From Galeopsis tetrahit (lineage: Eukaryota; Streptophyta; Magnoliopsida; Lamiales; Lamiaceae), in the NCBI GenBank assembly GCA_963675135.1, contig OY776124.1:8694677-8758676 (forward strand): a stretch of 64,000 nt of DNA. The letters are read 5' to 3'. Positions within the stretch are counted from its first letter, which is position 1. Each line of letters opens with the position of its first letter. The notes beneath the pieces are model-generated. The model ran no database searches, was not told the origin of the DNA, and saw nothing but the letters and a program-made list of their open reading frames with translations. Both the position numbers and the translations under genes were made by a program. Of this stretch, positions 31,622 to 43,500 are shown in pieces.

Positions 31622-33319
31622 ATGTCGTTTTCGGTTGTTGCTACTGTTAATTTTCAAGGTAGGTTCAAGCTTCTCTCCTTGACTGAAAGCGTCCATTTCT
31701 CCGATTTCCGGCGTCAGATATCCGGTACGTGGCCTGAATTAGAGTCTTTTGATTTTTCTTGTAGCTTTTCTGTTGGGGATGTTGTTGATTGCATTTTGGG
31801 TTCTGAGGATGATTTGAGAAATTTAGTTTCTTTGTGTAAGCACACGGCTCAAATGGTTGTTGGAATTAAAATTGCCCCCTGCCCATCACTTCCTAGTAGG
31901 GTTGATGCTCATATTGAAAGCCAAAATAGCCCCCCTCCCACCTCCCCTGTTTTTAATTATTGTGGGCCTTCTGAAATTTTAGGTGGTGAATTCTTTCATT
32001 CCTTTGAGAGTAGCGCTGGGGGTTCTAGTAGCAAGCCAAAAAAGATTTGTGGTAAAAAAAGGAAAGTAGGCAAATTTATAAATGAAACTGAGTTTTCTGG
32101 CATCCCTGTTTTTTATGTATGTCCAATAGAGAAGAAGAAGTCTTATATATCTGATGCTTGGGCTTTCATCATGAAAGATGGAATTGGGGTCGAATTTAGT
32201 GGTGGAGCTACTGAATTTAGGCAAGAGCTTATAAAGTATATGCTTAAATTAGAATATCAGTTTAAGTACGTTCGGAACGACAGTAGATACATTCATGTAG
32301 TGTGCAAGGATGATAGAGGCCCTATAATTTGTGGTTGGTTCATCAAAGCCAAAAAGAGGACTACAAATGATCACTTTGTTGTATATCAATCTAACTTGGT
32401 TCATAGATGCCCAGGAAGTTTAACCACTCAGAAAAAAACTAGGTTGGGTACTAGCATTCTGTCTTCATTAGTGATAGATAAGGTGAACTCAAACCCTACA
32501 ATTAGTGGGAAGGCTGTCATGGAGTTGTTGAATCATGGTTATGGATTTGATATTCCTTATTGGAAAGCTTAGCGTATTATTGAGTCAGCTCGCAGTGATG
32601 TTTTTGGTGGCTATTACGAGAGTTACGACCAACTTAGTTGGTACTGTGAAGCTATAAGAAGGACAAACCCGGGTAGCCTCGCTGAAATCGAGAAAGATAA
32701 TGAAACCAATCGTTTTGAACGGTTATTTGTTTCATTCAAAGCTTCTATGGATGGTTTTCACCACTGTCGACCATTGTTGTTTATTGACGGGACGTTCTTG
32801 AAGGGAAGAGCGAAGGGCACCATGCTTACGGCTACTGCCAAGGATGGAGATAATGGTATTTAGTTGAATAACCTGTTTGTATTTGTTTTTCTTTATCGAC
32901 AATTCATTTTTTGATTTTTTCTAATTTCCTCTTTCAGGTTTGTTCCGTGTTGCATATGGAATCGTATCTTCAGAAAACAAAGAGAACTGGAAATGGTTTT
33001 TGATCAAATTGCGTAATTTCATATCTCACGACAAGCAGATCATGTTCATTTCCGATAGGCACCCCGGCCTAATGACTGCATTCGACGAAGTCTTTCACAC
33101 CCCGTGCATTTTTTCTGCTTATTTCACTTGCTTCAGAACCTGAAGACTAAGTTTTCTAGTGGGTGGACTACAGCAAATAGAGAAGAACTTAGTGACCTAT
33201 TCAAGGAGTGTGCGTACGCCCCTACCCGCAATGTTTTTCATGAAAAGGTTGTTGCCTTCATTGAGCTTGGGGGCAAGGTAGCTGAAGACTGGATTGAGAA
33301 AACTCCTCCCTTCTTGTAA
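31622..33319 (+). pseudogene. Mutator-like (MURA/MULE) transposase, truncated and broken
   Basis: A class II transposase remnant. In order: an N-terminal PB1-like region (about residues 1-75), a Ser/Lys-rich linker, the plant MuDR N-terminal domain (MKDGIGVEFSGGATEF ... GWFIKAKKR), and the start of the MULE DDE domain with LLFIDGTFLKGRAKG (first Asp) and FISDRHPGLMTAFDE (second Asp). A phase-1 intron 32856-32937 (GTATTT ... TTTCAG) is needed to join DNG to LFRVAYG. Breaks: TAG at 32570-32572, where a Trp is usual after YWKA; a frameshift near 33100-33112 within the HTPCIF/CLFHLL region; and a stop at 33319 before the third catalytic acid and the SWIM zinc finger. It cannot encode an active enzyme. 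Confidence 0.85.
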
Positions 33320-33617
33320 CTTTGTTTAGATTGGATTTTTGTGAGGTATTAATAGTAAAATAAAATATAAAAACCTCACTGGTTAAATGATCTTCATTTA
33401 TTTTTTAAGATTTTGTTGAACTTTACATGTGTTTCATGTTTTATTGTGTTTTGTGAACTTGAGTTGCACGGTGCACCTCATGCATACAAGACTAATTTAT
33501 TATTACAATATATTTCAAAAAACGGTCTTGGGTAACGTGGTAGGAGGAGGAGGAGTGATTGTTTCTGACTTTCTAAATATTTTTACTTTCGTATGATATT
33601 TTACTTATATTTTATTA
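33320..33617. other. Short spacer between MULE pseudogene and Helitron terminus
   Basis: AT-rich, non-coding. Contains AGGAGGAGGAG at about 33544. Nothing else is recognised. Confidence 0.4.
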
Positions 33618-33914
33618 CTAGTGTAAGACCCGCGTTTTACGCGGGGTTGAAATAAATTTATACTTTAATATATTTTAATTTGAACTGTCTAATTTCAAAT
33701 ATTCTTATTTATCATCAAGTATCATCGTCAACATAGTCTCATTAATATTTTGAACTTCTTTATGTGTTAGAGTAATTATAGTTCTATCCGCAAAATACTT
33801 GCTAGTTGCGATATTGATTATTCCAAACAAACTTAAATGAAAAATCTAATGTTAAATCTATTAGGAATATAATATGGTATCAAAGCCTCTAGGCTCACGC
33901 CTCGATCCCACCCC

Positions 33915-34275
33915 AAACCCTCGTAATCGTTGTTCGACGTTCTTCGTCGTACAAAACCCACGATTACCCCAACCTCATCAAAACCCTCGTAATCGTTGTT
34001 CGACGTTCTTCGTCGTACAAAACCCACGATTACCCCAACCTCATCATGAAGACAAGTTTCTTCTTTTCCGTAATCGTTGTTCGACGTTCTTGTCGTATAA
34101 AACTCACGATTACCCCAACCTCAAGAAGACAAGTTTCTTCTTCCCCGTAATCGTTGTTCGACGTTCTTGTCGTACAAAACTCATGATTACCCTATCCTCA
34201 AGAAGACATGTTTCTTCTTCCCCGTAATTGTTGTTCGATGTTCTTATCGTACAAAACCCACAATTACCCCAACAT
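33915..34275. repeat. 66-81-bp tandem repeat, five copies
   Basis: The marker GTAATCGTTGTTCGACGTTC starts at 33923, 33989, 34070, 34147 and 34224 (the last copy with changes). Each unit holds GACGTTCTTCGTCGTAC-like and GATTACCCCAACCTCA-like segments. It lies just after the copia-type primer-binding site. Confidence 0.9.
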
Positions 34276-34890
34276 CAACGAGTCGTACGGCTAACACCTC
34301 GATCCGAAACCCTCCCTTGTAGTCGTTGCTCGACGTCCAGCGCCGTCCAAACTCCCGACTACCACCCTTAACCGTTGCTCGACACTCAACACCGATCAAA
34401 ACTCACGGTTGCAACCCTCTCACGGTAACTAATTTTAGTTAAAACAACTGTGCACTCACGAGAAGCTTTCTTCTCCAAAATCTCCATCCATGGAAGCCCA
34501 TGCAAACTCCCCAAGTAACCACACCCGCAGTTCTAGTAAAAACACTCCATTCCCAGAATCCATGCACACTCTTCTACACACTCTGGTAAATACACAGATC
34601 AACCCACTCCCAACTTACTAAATACACCCCCTACTGCCCCATTTTTCGTACCCGACCCTCAACTTCGAGTTTCACATGTTTCGTCTGTGGATCAACTTGT
34701 TGATGCTATTACCAAATCATTTTCTCGTTCTCGCGTACAACCACTTATGATCAAGATTGGACTCTCCTACGGTGCTCCATCTTGAGGGGGCGTATTAGAA
34801 ATATAATATTATAAAGATTTGTATCTTTTAATATTATGATTCATTCTTATCTCTTAGAATATTTAATGTAAATATTTATACATATCTTGT

Positions 34891-35042
34891 AAATATAGAT
34901 ACACTTTGTATCTATAAATACATCTCTTGTAAACATTTTACAATCACTCAATGAAATTATAATTGTAAATATAGATACACTTTGTATTTATAAATACATC
35001 TCTTGTAAACATTTTACAATCACTCAATGAAATTATAATTTC
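34891..35042. repeat. 76-bp direct duplication inside the remnant LTR
   Basis: AAATATAGATACACTTTGTA starts at 34891 and again at 34967, and the following bases repeat through CAATGAAATTATAAT. Two copies, nearly identical. It duplicates the TATAAATACAT segment of the LTR. Confidence 0.85.
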
Positions 35043-35137
35043 ACAATTCATTGTTTCTCTATAAAATCATTGCAGATTCATTTTGTTTATTGAATTCCAT
35101 TCAAACTAAAATATAATTGTTATTCAGATTCGGGACA

Positions 35138-37469
35138 TCTATATATATATATTTGCAAACTTTTGTTGTGCCACATGTCACAACCTTATTAATTTGTTTT
35201 AACTCTCTCTCCTTCAAAACTCTCCATTTCAAAATATCTCCACTCTTATTAATTTGATTTTTTTTGTTTTTTTTGTTTTAATCTTAACTATCCGTTATTA
35301 TGTGATTCGATCTCGACCATTAAATTATTTTTACGGTTTCATTTGTTTTTCCATTTTCATTATTCACGCTTTAATATGCCCTGCCGTTACTCTCCTCTAA
35401 TCTCTCCATTCTTATTAATGCTGCGGTTACTCTCCTCTAATCTCTCCATTCTTCTTCTCAAGTAGCTCATTATTCTTCAATTTTACACTATGTTGTGTGA
35501 ATCAGTAATTAGATTTATGTGGAAATCGGTCAGCTTTGTTATTATCCTTTCTTCTTCTCGACTCCTTTCAACTCTCTCCCACTCCCACAATTGCTTCACT
35601 CCGCCGTCTCGACTACATTGTGCCGCCGTGATAAGCTTTTTTAATGGTGTGTCATTTTCCTAATTTGATTTTTACAATTTTCTATTCTCTGTATTTTTTT
35701 AATTTGTATTTTTTTCTAATTTATTTTCTATTGTTTTTACTATTCTTTCGTTACGTTTACAACTTCTCATGAGCACTTTTTGCATCATTAATTTCACTTC
35801 AAATGCTTGATTTTTGGGATCATTTAGCAAATTTGTGTTGTATTAATTTTTACTGAATGAATAGGCAGTCCACAAGTGTGATATATGACAAGTCTCTATT
35901 CCCCACTTTTGGAGGATTGTTGTATGATTATGATGTTGGAGCCACATCTTCTACTGCCATTCCATTCAGGTACTTCTTCAATCATGTGTTTTTTTGACTT
36001 TATTGGTGAATTAGCTCAATCAGTCATATTATTTATTTTCGTTATTGTTAGAATTAGAATTGAGGTCGATTTTTTATACGATTGATTGGTAGGTTCAATT
36101 TTTATTGCATTTTATGAATTTTATTTTATTGAACAATTTTCATGACGACCTTTCATTATTTTCACTCGGTTACTATAAGTCAGAAGATTTTGTATACATC
36201 AAATTGGAATTCTATACCTCTAAGTATATTTTTTTTTTCAAAATCCCACATAGTACGTGGGTTCTACTCGAATTCTAAACCCCTGTGTGACATAATTAGT
36301 CCTTGCACAACTTTTTTCAGGGAATAAACGGTTGATTCAGTTTTATAGGTTCGTTCACTATTTTTTTTAATCTCTTCCACTGTTTGTTTAGTCACTTTTC
36401 ACTGTTTGTTTCACTCACAATTGATTTTCTTTTAATTTTGTTTTGCAGGTTAATCTTCTTAAATCAAAACTACGTGTCCAAAAGGAAATCACACCATTTT
36501 GTGTTACAAAAGCATATTTCAATCATTATTTTAAATTCTAATTTGTTATCAATTGTTTGATGTACTAAAAATTGTATATGTAAATTACTAATATTCAGAA
36601 TTATTTGTTAATGCATTATGTTAAAATAATATATAGGTATATTAAGCTCTCTTTTTTTCACAATTTTGATCTGTAATTCTATCGTCTAAATAAATCAAAT
36701 GTTTAATTAAGTATCATACATGTATAAGTAAATAAAAGTATTGGTGTCATGGATAGTGCAGTTGTTCAAAAGTAAAGTGTTTTTTAATAGATATGATAGT
36801 CTACATTGGATGACTTACTTGAACAAGACCAAAAGTAAAGTGTTTTTTTAATAAATATGATAGTTTACATTGGATGACATATTTGAAAAAGAGACAATTA
36901 CTGAATTTGCTTGGTTCGGAGTATATAATTTATTCTTACAAAGGAGCTATCATTTTATTTTCATTGTTATCTTTCTTTTAATTACTCAAATTGTAATTTA
37001 ATTTTACAGCATGTCCAATTATTTTATTCATATTGTAACTCACAATATATACCGAGTGCATGCAATTCCCACAAAAAATTGATTTATCTAGAAAAATAAC
37101 AAAAAAAAGAAGGGACCAAAATTGAACACAACATACCTTCTCCCCATTTTAAAATCTCTTTAATTATGTAACTTTGAATTTTAAATTTTTTATTTCTCTT
37201 TTTAAACGATTTATAACGGACTTGACTTTCTTATCCACTCATTTTCAGTTTCTAAATCTAATTCTATATGGTTCACAAAAATCTAATTTTGTATTAATTT
37301 ACATTTATTTTTATTTTTAAATTTTTTTTTGTTCCTTTCAATTTTTTTTATATTTTTTTCAGAGTAAATTAAATTATATACCTATACATTTAAAAAAATT
37401 ATATTAAATTTTACCCTGTGTTAAATAATTATTTTTACAATCCTGCGTAATACGCGGGTCTTACACTAG
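35138..37469 (+). mobile_element. Non-autonomous Helitron (inner, + strand)
   Basis: It starts A|TCTATATATATATATTTGC at 35138 and ends CGCGGGTCTTACACTAG|T at 37469, with a hairpin CCTGCG-TAATA-CGCGGG just before the terminal sequence. There is no target duplication, and insertion is between A and T, as expected for Helitrons. Both ends match those of the outer - strand element. The 2.3-kb interior has no Rep/helicase. A stretch near 35575-36090 has weak codon-like signal (for example a Pro/Leu-rich open frame at 35885-36085) that might be captured host sequence, but no family was recognised. Confidence 0.72.
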
Positions 37470-38458
37470 TTTAAAATTAATAGCAAACCTCATATTAACA
37501 TTTAATATGATTTAAATTATAACAAAATAAAAATATAATAGGTAAATGTAAATGAATAATAGAAAAATATAATTATGGGGGCACGGTCAGGTAAATCGAC
37601 ACATGCAACTACTATGAACAATGGTAAGTATTCAAATTGTATATTTTTTCCTTTCATTTTTTTATAATCACTGTGACATTTATTTTCATATAATTAATTT
37701 AAAATTATAATACTATATATCATAACCAATGATCAGCACACACTAATTATAATCTAGCAACCATACCAATGTTGATAGTATATCATGTTTTTTGAATTTT
37801 TTTTTACCTAGATATTTGATGATAAATGTAGGATTTTCTCATAAACATAAATTAAGTGTATCTTGTGAAAAATCTGCAATATTTTTAACCGTCGGAATAA
37901 TATGATAGTATTTTAATGAACATATATACTGTCATAAACGGTACAATATGTCAATATATTATATCACGTAGAAAATACAAAATGAGTATACGCAAAAATA
38001 ATTAACCGTTAGTCCGCACTATTCATACGAATATAATTGCAAAATACAACTCTCAATTTAAAAAGAAATAATTGAATCAAAATATTGTTTGCATAAGATC
38101 ACAACTTACTGCCAAGGTTGATTTTTTGATACATTCATTATTTTGTACATGTATAATTTTTTATTATTTGGTACATTCACTAAATAATCAATATATTGAA
38201 CATAGCTTAATTATTTATAAAATCTCCATCCACGGTAAATTAAAATTTTATTTAACAATTTTATTCGTATTGAAAAGAAGTCAAAAATAAAAAAGAGCGG
38301 GTAGAATGATATCTAACAAAGAAAGAGTGATGATAACAATGACATCACAATGTTCGATTAATATTAAAATCTACAATACCATATCGTGAATTTAAGTTAG
38401 GGAAGTACCATATGTAGGGGAATAATGAATTGCTCCAAAATTGTTGCATAATGTAATT
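37470..38458. other. AT-rich interior of the outer Helitron
   Basis: Very AT-rich, no ORF with a recognisable domain. Nothing further supported. Confidence 0.4.
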
Positions 38459-40373
38459 TCAGAGAATAACTATATTTTAGAAATAAAAACTAATATTGTA
38501 AAAATATTTAATGCATATAAAGATTAATTATTAATTAATCTTTATTAAAAAAAAATTTCATTGCATTTAATATTCAATAAAAAAAATTGTATTAATTCAT
38601 TTACATCTTCTATAGAAAATTAGATGTTTGATGTAAATGAATTAATACAATTTTCTTAATATAAAGTAGAGATAGTTTTTTTTTTTTTTTATAAACACGG
38701 TTGAGATCATTTTTACTAATTAAACTAACCTTTTTATGTACATTATAAATGAATTAAAGTATTCATACTTTTTTCATATTGGTTTGATAATACATTGTGT
38801 ATATTGAGTATTTACTATTTAATTATTTATACATTGATTTAAAATGATAAGTCATCATGAACATTAATTACTGATTTTTCTTAATCAATTAACATAATTT
38901 AAGACATTTAAATGAACCGTTACAAAAATAAATATACACAAAGTCATATTTTTAGCATTAATTACTTTTTTATTCAATTAACACAATAACCGATTTAAAA
39001 GAATAGTTACTTAATTAAGAATGATTCAACAGTGAAATGAAACTACAACTGTTTAAAATAATAGTTACTTAGTATATTCGAAGATAATATAGATTTGATT
39101 AATATATATTTTGAATTAATTGATTAATAAATAATAAAAGTCATAAATTGGTAGGGAAAAATATATATATATATATATATATTAATAAAACTCATATAGC
39201 GGTTTGTTGGTTATTGCTGCCTATTAGATTTTAATTTCACCAAGAATTTTAAGTTGACTAAATAACATTTGATTAAATATAGTATAACTAACAATTATAT
39301 ATGGTATATGATTCAGTAGATTAATTTTTGAATAAATATGCGGGTTCAAAGGCTATTGTTTTGCAATGCATTAAAATGAAAATTATAGATTCCAAATCAC
39401 TACAAATTTATTTGAAAATATACCATTATTAATTTTTATCTTACAAATTATTGTAAAAATGAAATTAAACAATAATATGCCATGTAGTGAGCAATGCAAC
39501 AATAATATATATTAATCATCTAAGACAAATTTCAATCATCCTTAAAATGAGCAAAACAAATGAAATAGGAGAATTGAAAGTTTTAGGTACAAAAATGTAA
39601 ATTCTAACTCCCATTAATATATTGTTAATTACACAAACCTAGATTCCAATTGTTGTACACTAAGTATGAATTTTATAACATTTTGAGAAGTCTTTTACAA
39701 AAATTCATAAGATTGTTCAAATGTTTGATCATCGGGGAGTTAAGAATTTACAACTTTTAATCGATAGAATTGGAAATTTTACAACTCCTAATTCGTAAAA
39801 ATGTATACAATACAATTTGAGAAACACTAAGCAAATACAATTTGAGAAACAGTAAGCAAAACAATGTTGTTAGTCTTCATTCAAAATTTGAGAAATTGCA
39901 TCCATTATTCAACCAAGCCGATGATACTATTGAAATACGCATGCGATCTTTGAAACCTGCAAAACTGAAATTATTGAAACAGAATAAAAGTAATATATAT
40001 ATATATATGATTTATAAGTGATGATCGAAAAAATTTATTGAAGAGGGCAAAATCAAGATTAATGAATGTAATTTATAAATGATGGCCGGAAAAATTTTAC
40101 CAGCGAATAATCAAAAAATTTCACCGGCAAATTACGAAGAGGACAAACTCAAGGAATTATGGAGGAAAATGAATGTAGAAAATGAAAGTAAGAGGATTAT
40201 TATATAGGAGATTATATAAAGATCGAACGGTTAAGATTAATTTAGTTAAATGGATGCGATGCATAAGATTAAAATGAAAGGAGGAAAATGAGGTGAAGAG
40301 AGGATTTTTGAAATGGAGACCATTGAGAGGAGAGAGATTGCGTCAGACGAATCAGGTTGCGACACGTGGCACC
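38459..40373. repeat. 1.9-kb tandem duplication, copy 1
   Basis: From TCAGAGAATAACTATATTTT to GACACGTGGCAC. It is repeated head to tail at 40374-42313 with very few substitutions. It contains the Helitron-like 5' terminal sequence at its right end (GACACGTGGCA), an AT microsatellite near 39163-39181, and no coding sequence. Confidence 0.93.
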
Positions 40374-41905
40374 TCAGAGAATAACTATATTTTAGGAATA
40401 AAAACTAATATTGTAAAAAAATTTAATGCATATAAAGATTAATTATTAATTAATCTTTATTAAAAAAAATATTTTCATTGCATTTAATATTCAATAAAAA
40501 AAATTGTATTAATTCATTTACATCTTCTATAGAAAATTAGATGTTTGATGTAAATGAATTAATACAAATTTCTTAATATAAAGTAGAGATAGTTTTTTTT
40601 TTTTTTTTATAAACACGGTTGAGATCATTTTTACTAATTAAACTAACCTTTTTATGTACATTGTAAATTAATTAAAGTATTCATACTTTTTTCATATTGG
40701 TTTGATAATACATTGTGTATATTGAGTATTTACTATTTAATTATTTATACATTGATTTAAAATGATAAGTCATCATGAACATTAATTACTGATTTTTTTT
40801 AATCAATTAACATAATTTAAGACATTTAAATGAACCGTTACAAAAATAAATATACACAAAGTCATATTTTTAGCATTAATTACTTGTTTATTCAATTAAC
40901 ACAATAACCGATTTAAAAGAATAGTTACTTAATTAAGAATGATTCAACAGTGAAATGAAACTACAACTGTTTAAAATAATAGTTACTTAGTATATTCGAA
41001 GATAATATAGATTTGATTAATATATATTTTGAATTAATTGATTAATAAATAATAAAAGTCATAAATTGGTAGGGAAAAAATATATATATATATATATTAA
41101 TAAAACTCATATAGCGGTTTGTTGGTTATTGCTGCCTATTAGATTTTAATTTCACCAAGAATTTTAAGTTGACTAAATAACATTTGATTAAATATAGTAT
41201 AACTAACAATTATATATGGTATATGATTCAGTAGATTAATTTTTGAATAAATATGCGGGTTCAAAGGCTATTGTTTTGCAATGCATTAAAATGAAAATTA
41301 TAGATTCCAAATCACTACAAATTTATTTGAAAATATACCATTATTAATTTTTATCTTACAAATTATTGTAAAAGTGAAATTAAACAATAATATGCCATGT
41401 AGTGAGCAATGCAACAATAATATATATTAATCATCTAAGACAAATTTCAATCATCCTTAAAATGAGCAAAACAAATGAAATAGGAGAATTGAAAGTTTTA
41501 GGTACAAAAATGTAAATTCTAACTCCCATTAATATATTGTTAATTACACAAAAATAGATTCCAATTGTTGTGCACTAAGTATGAATTTTATAACATTTTG
41601 AGAAGTCTTTTACAAAAATTCATAAGATTGTTCAAATGTTTGATCATCGGGGAGTTAAGAATTTACAACTTTTAATCGATAGAATTGAAAATTTTACAAC
41701 TCCTAATTCGTAAAAATGTATACAATACAATTTGAGAAACACTAAGCAAATACAATTTGAGAAACAGTAAGCAAAACAATGTTGTTAGTCTTCATTCAAA
41801 ATTTGAGAAATTGCATCCATTATTCAACCAAGCCGATGATACTATTGAAATACACATGCGATCTTTGAAACCTGCAAAACTGAAATTATTGAAACAGAAT
41901 AAAAG

Positions 41906-41958
<53 letters not shown>

Positions 41959-42313
41959 TTATAAGTGATGATCGAAAAAATTTATTGAAGAGGGCAAAAT
42001 CAAGATTAATGAATGTAATTTATAAATGATGGCCGGAAAAATTTTACCAGCGAATAATCAAAAAATTTCACCGGCAAATTACGAAGAGAACAAACTCAAG
42101 GAATTATGGAGGAAAATGAATGTAGAAAATGAAAGTAAGAGGATTATTATATAGGAGATTATATAAAGATCGAACGGTTAAGATTAATTTAGTTAAATGG
42201 ATGCATAAGATTAAAATGAAAGGAGGAAAATGAGGTGAAGAGAGGATTTTTGAAATGGAGACCATTGAGAGGAGAGAGATTGCGTCAGACGAATCAAATT
42301 GCGACACGTGGCA
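40374..42313. repeat. 1.9-kb tandem duplication, copy 2
   Basis: The second copy of the unit. It is about 25 bases longer than copy 1, mainly because the (AT)n run at 41909-41956 is expanded, and it lacks six bases in the ATGGATGC stretch near 42198. After the copy the Helitron 5' end continues to 42345. Confidence 0.93.
41909..41956. repeat. Expanded (AT)n microsatellite in duplication copy 2
   Basis: About 24 AT dinucleotides against about 9 at the equivalent place in copy 1 (39991-40008), a direct record of microsatellite expansion since the duplication. Confidence 0.9.
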
Positions 42314-42465
42314 GTCAAAAAGTCTGCAAATATATATAATAAAGATTAGGAAGCTTATTTATTTATAGTTATTACAATATTTCATCCCATCAAAAGAAAA
42401 ATCCACTTCGTCTTGATTCCCGGTGATTTCTAAAGCAATGGTTGGGCCAAGCCCAACCAAGCGGG

Positions 42466-43429
42466 CTAAAGTATGGGTTTGGCTATATACCTTATTATAC
42501 CCCTCCAGCTTTGTCAAGTATAAACTCTCCCCATTTATTAATTTAATAATTATGTAAAATGTCTAAACTATCCTTATACTAAAATGACCTTGATAAATAC
42601 ATTCCCTTCACTTTTAAACACTAATTTTAGCCGTCATCGTCGTCACCGTCATCTTCGACGGCCAACACAACCAAATAAACCATGTTAAATAGTGCCAAAA
42701 ATGTCGGAAATTACAAAAATCTAAAAAAAAAAAAACATATTTTCAACAAACCAGTGTCGAAAATATGCATTATTGTCGACAATAGTGCATACGATCGACA
42801 CATATTTGTCGATAATATTTCGAAAAAAAATCATTGTTTTAAAACTTTCAACAAACCAGTGTCGAGTAGATGCATTATTTTCGACAATAGTGCATCTACT
42901 CGACACTGATTTGTCGAAATAAACAAAACAAAAAACCTACCTACGGCGGCGACGGCCAATAGTTGGGGTGGGGGCGAGCGGTCGATTGTTTTATTAATCC
43001 GACAACGAGTTTTTTTTTTTTTTTTACATCCGACGATTTGGGGGGGCACTGCGCGGAGCGGCGCAGGGGTGGGGGCGGAGCCGAGCGGCGGCTGCTGCCG
43101 ATTTGTGGAGAGGGAAAGAGGAGGCGGTCTACTGGTGGAGAGGGGGGAGGCCAATTGGTGAACAAGGGTTGGCGGCGCCACGACAGCGAGGAAAGGGAGG
43201 ATAGTGGTAGTGACTGATTTGGGGGAAAGGGAGAAATGAGAGAATATAGGAGAAATAAGGTTAGAGTTTTTAAATGGGGGAGTGTATCTATAATTGTACA
43301 TTAAATGTATAGAAGGGTAGAATAGATATTTCATAGGGGTACATCTAACATATGACATATTTTGGGATACAAAAATTGAAGGTATATTTAACAAGGCTGG
43401 AGGGGTATATAGCCAAACCCCTAAAGTAT
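42466..43429. mobile_element. TIR element with 9-bp target duplication (Mutator-like, non-autonomous)
   Basis: The element is 42475-43420 (946 bases). Its ends are GGGTTTGGCTATATACC and the exact inverse GGTATATAGCCAAACCC; the TIRs continue imperfectly through ACCCCTCCAGC. A perfect 9-bp duplication CTAAAGTAT flanks it at 42466-42474 and 43421-43429. A 9-bp duplication and a G-rich terminus fit a Mutator-like element. No transposase is present. The centre (42940-43200) is GC-rich and has only low-complexity open frames. Confidence 0.88.
42857..42908. other. Perfect 18-bp hairpin inside the TIR element
   Basis: CAGTGTCGAGTAGATGCA at 42857-42874 pairs exactly with 42891-42908 across a 16-base loop. 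A related but imperfect hairpin lies just upstream (about 42750-42815). The two share AACAAACCAGTGTCGA, so the hairpin unit is duplicated. Confidence 0.9.
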
Positions 43430-43500
43430 ATGCTTTGATCGAAAAGGCCCAAGTAAATTGGCTAACGGCTTTCGCCCAGGCCCATGTACTAATTAATCTT

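Larger units (their letters stand above)
33865..35095 (+). mobile_element. Copia-derived non-autonomous remnant (PBS, polypurine tract and 3' LTR)
   Basis: ATGGTATCAAAGCCTCTAGG at 33872 is a copia-type primer-binding site (TGGTATCA). CTTGAGGGGGCG ending at 34792 is a typical copia polypurine tract, followed by LTR-like sequence from TATTAGAAATATAAT to about 35095. A short piece of the same LTR start (CTATTAGGAATATAATA) stands directly before the primer-binding site, so the 5' LTR is largely deleted. No coding domain remains; the internal part is mostly a tandem array and simple C-rich sequence. Confidence 0.6.
33618..42345 (-). mobile_element. Probable non-autonomous Helitron (outer, - strand) with nested insertions
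   Basis: On the - strand the 3' terminus at 33618 reads CGCGGGTCTTACACTAG, with a GC hairpin (CCCGCG-TAAAA-CGCGGG) about 7 bases before CTAG and a T following, the classical Helitron end. A matching 5' start, A|TCTTTATTATATATATTTGC, is at 42345. Its first 100 bases resemble the 5' end of the inner + strand Helitron at 35138. No Rep/helicase coding sequence is seen. The span includes a copia-derived remnant, the inner Helitron and a 1.9-kb tandem duplication. Pairing these two ends as one element is an inference; they could also belong to two partial copies. Confidence 0.55.

Noticed and set aside
35885..36085. Possible captured exon in the inner Helitron
   Set aside because: Only about 66 codons, no splice signals that extend it and no family recognised in either frame; not reported as a gene.
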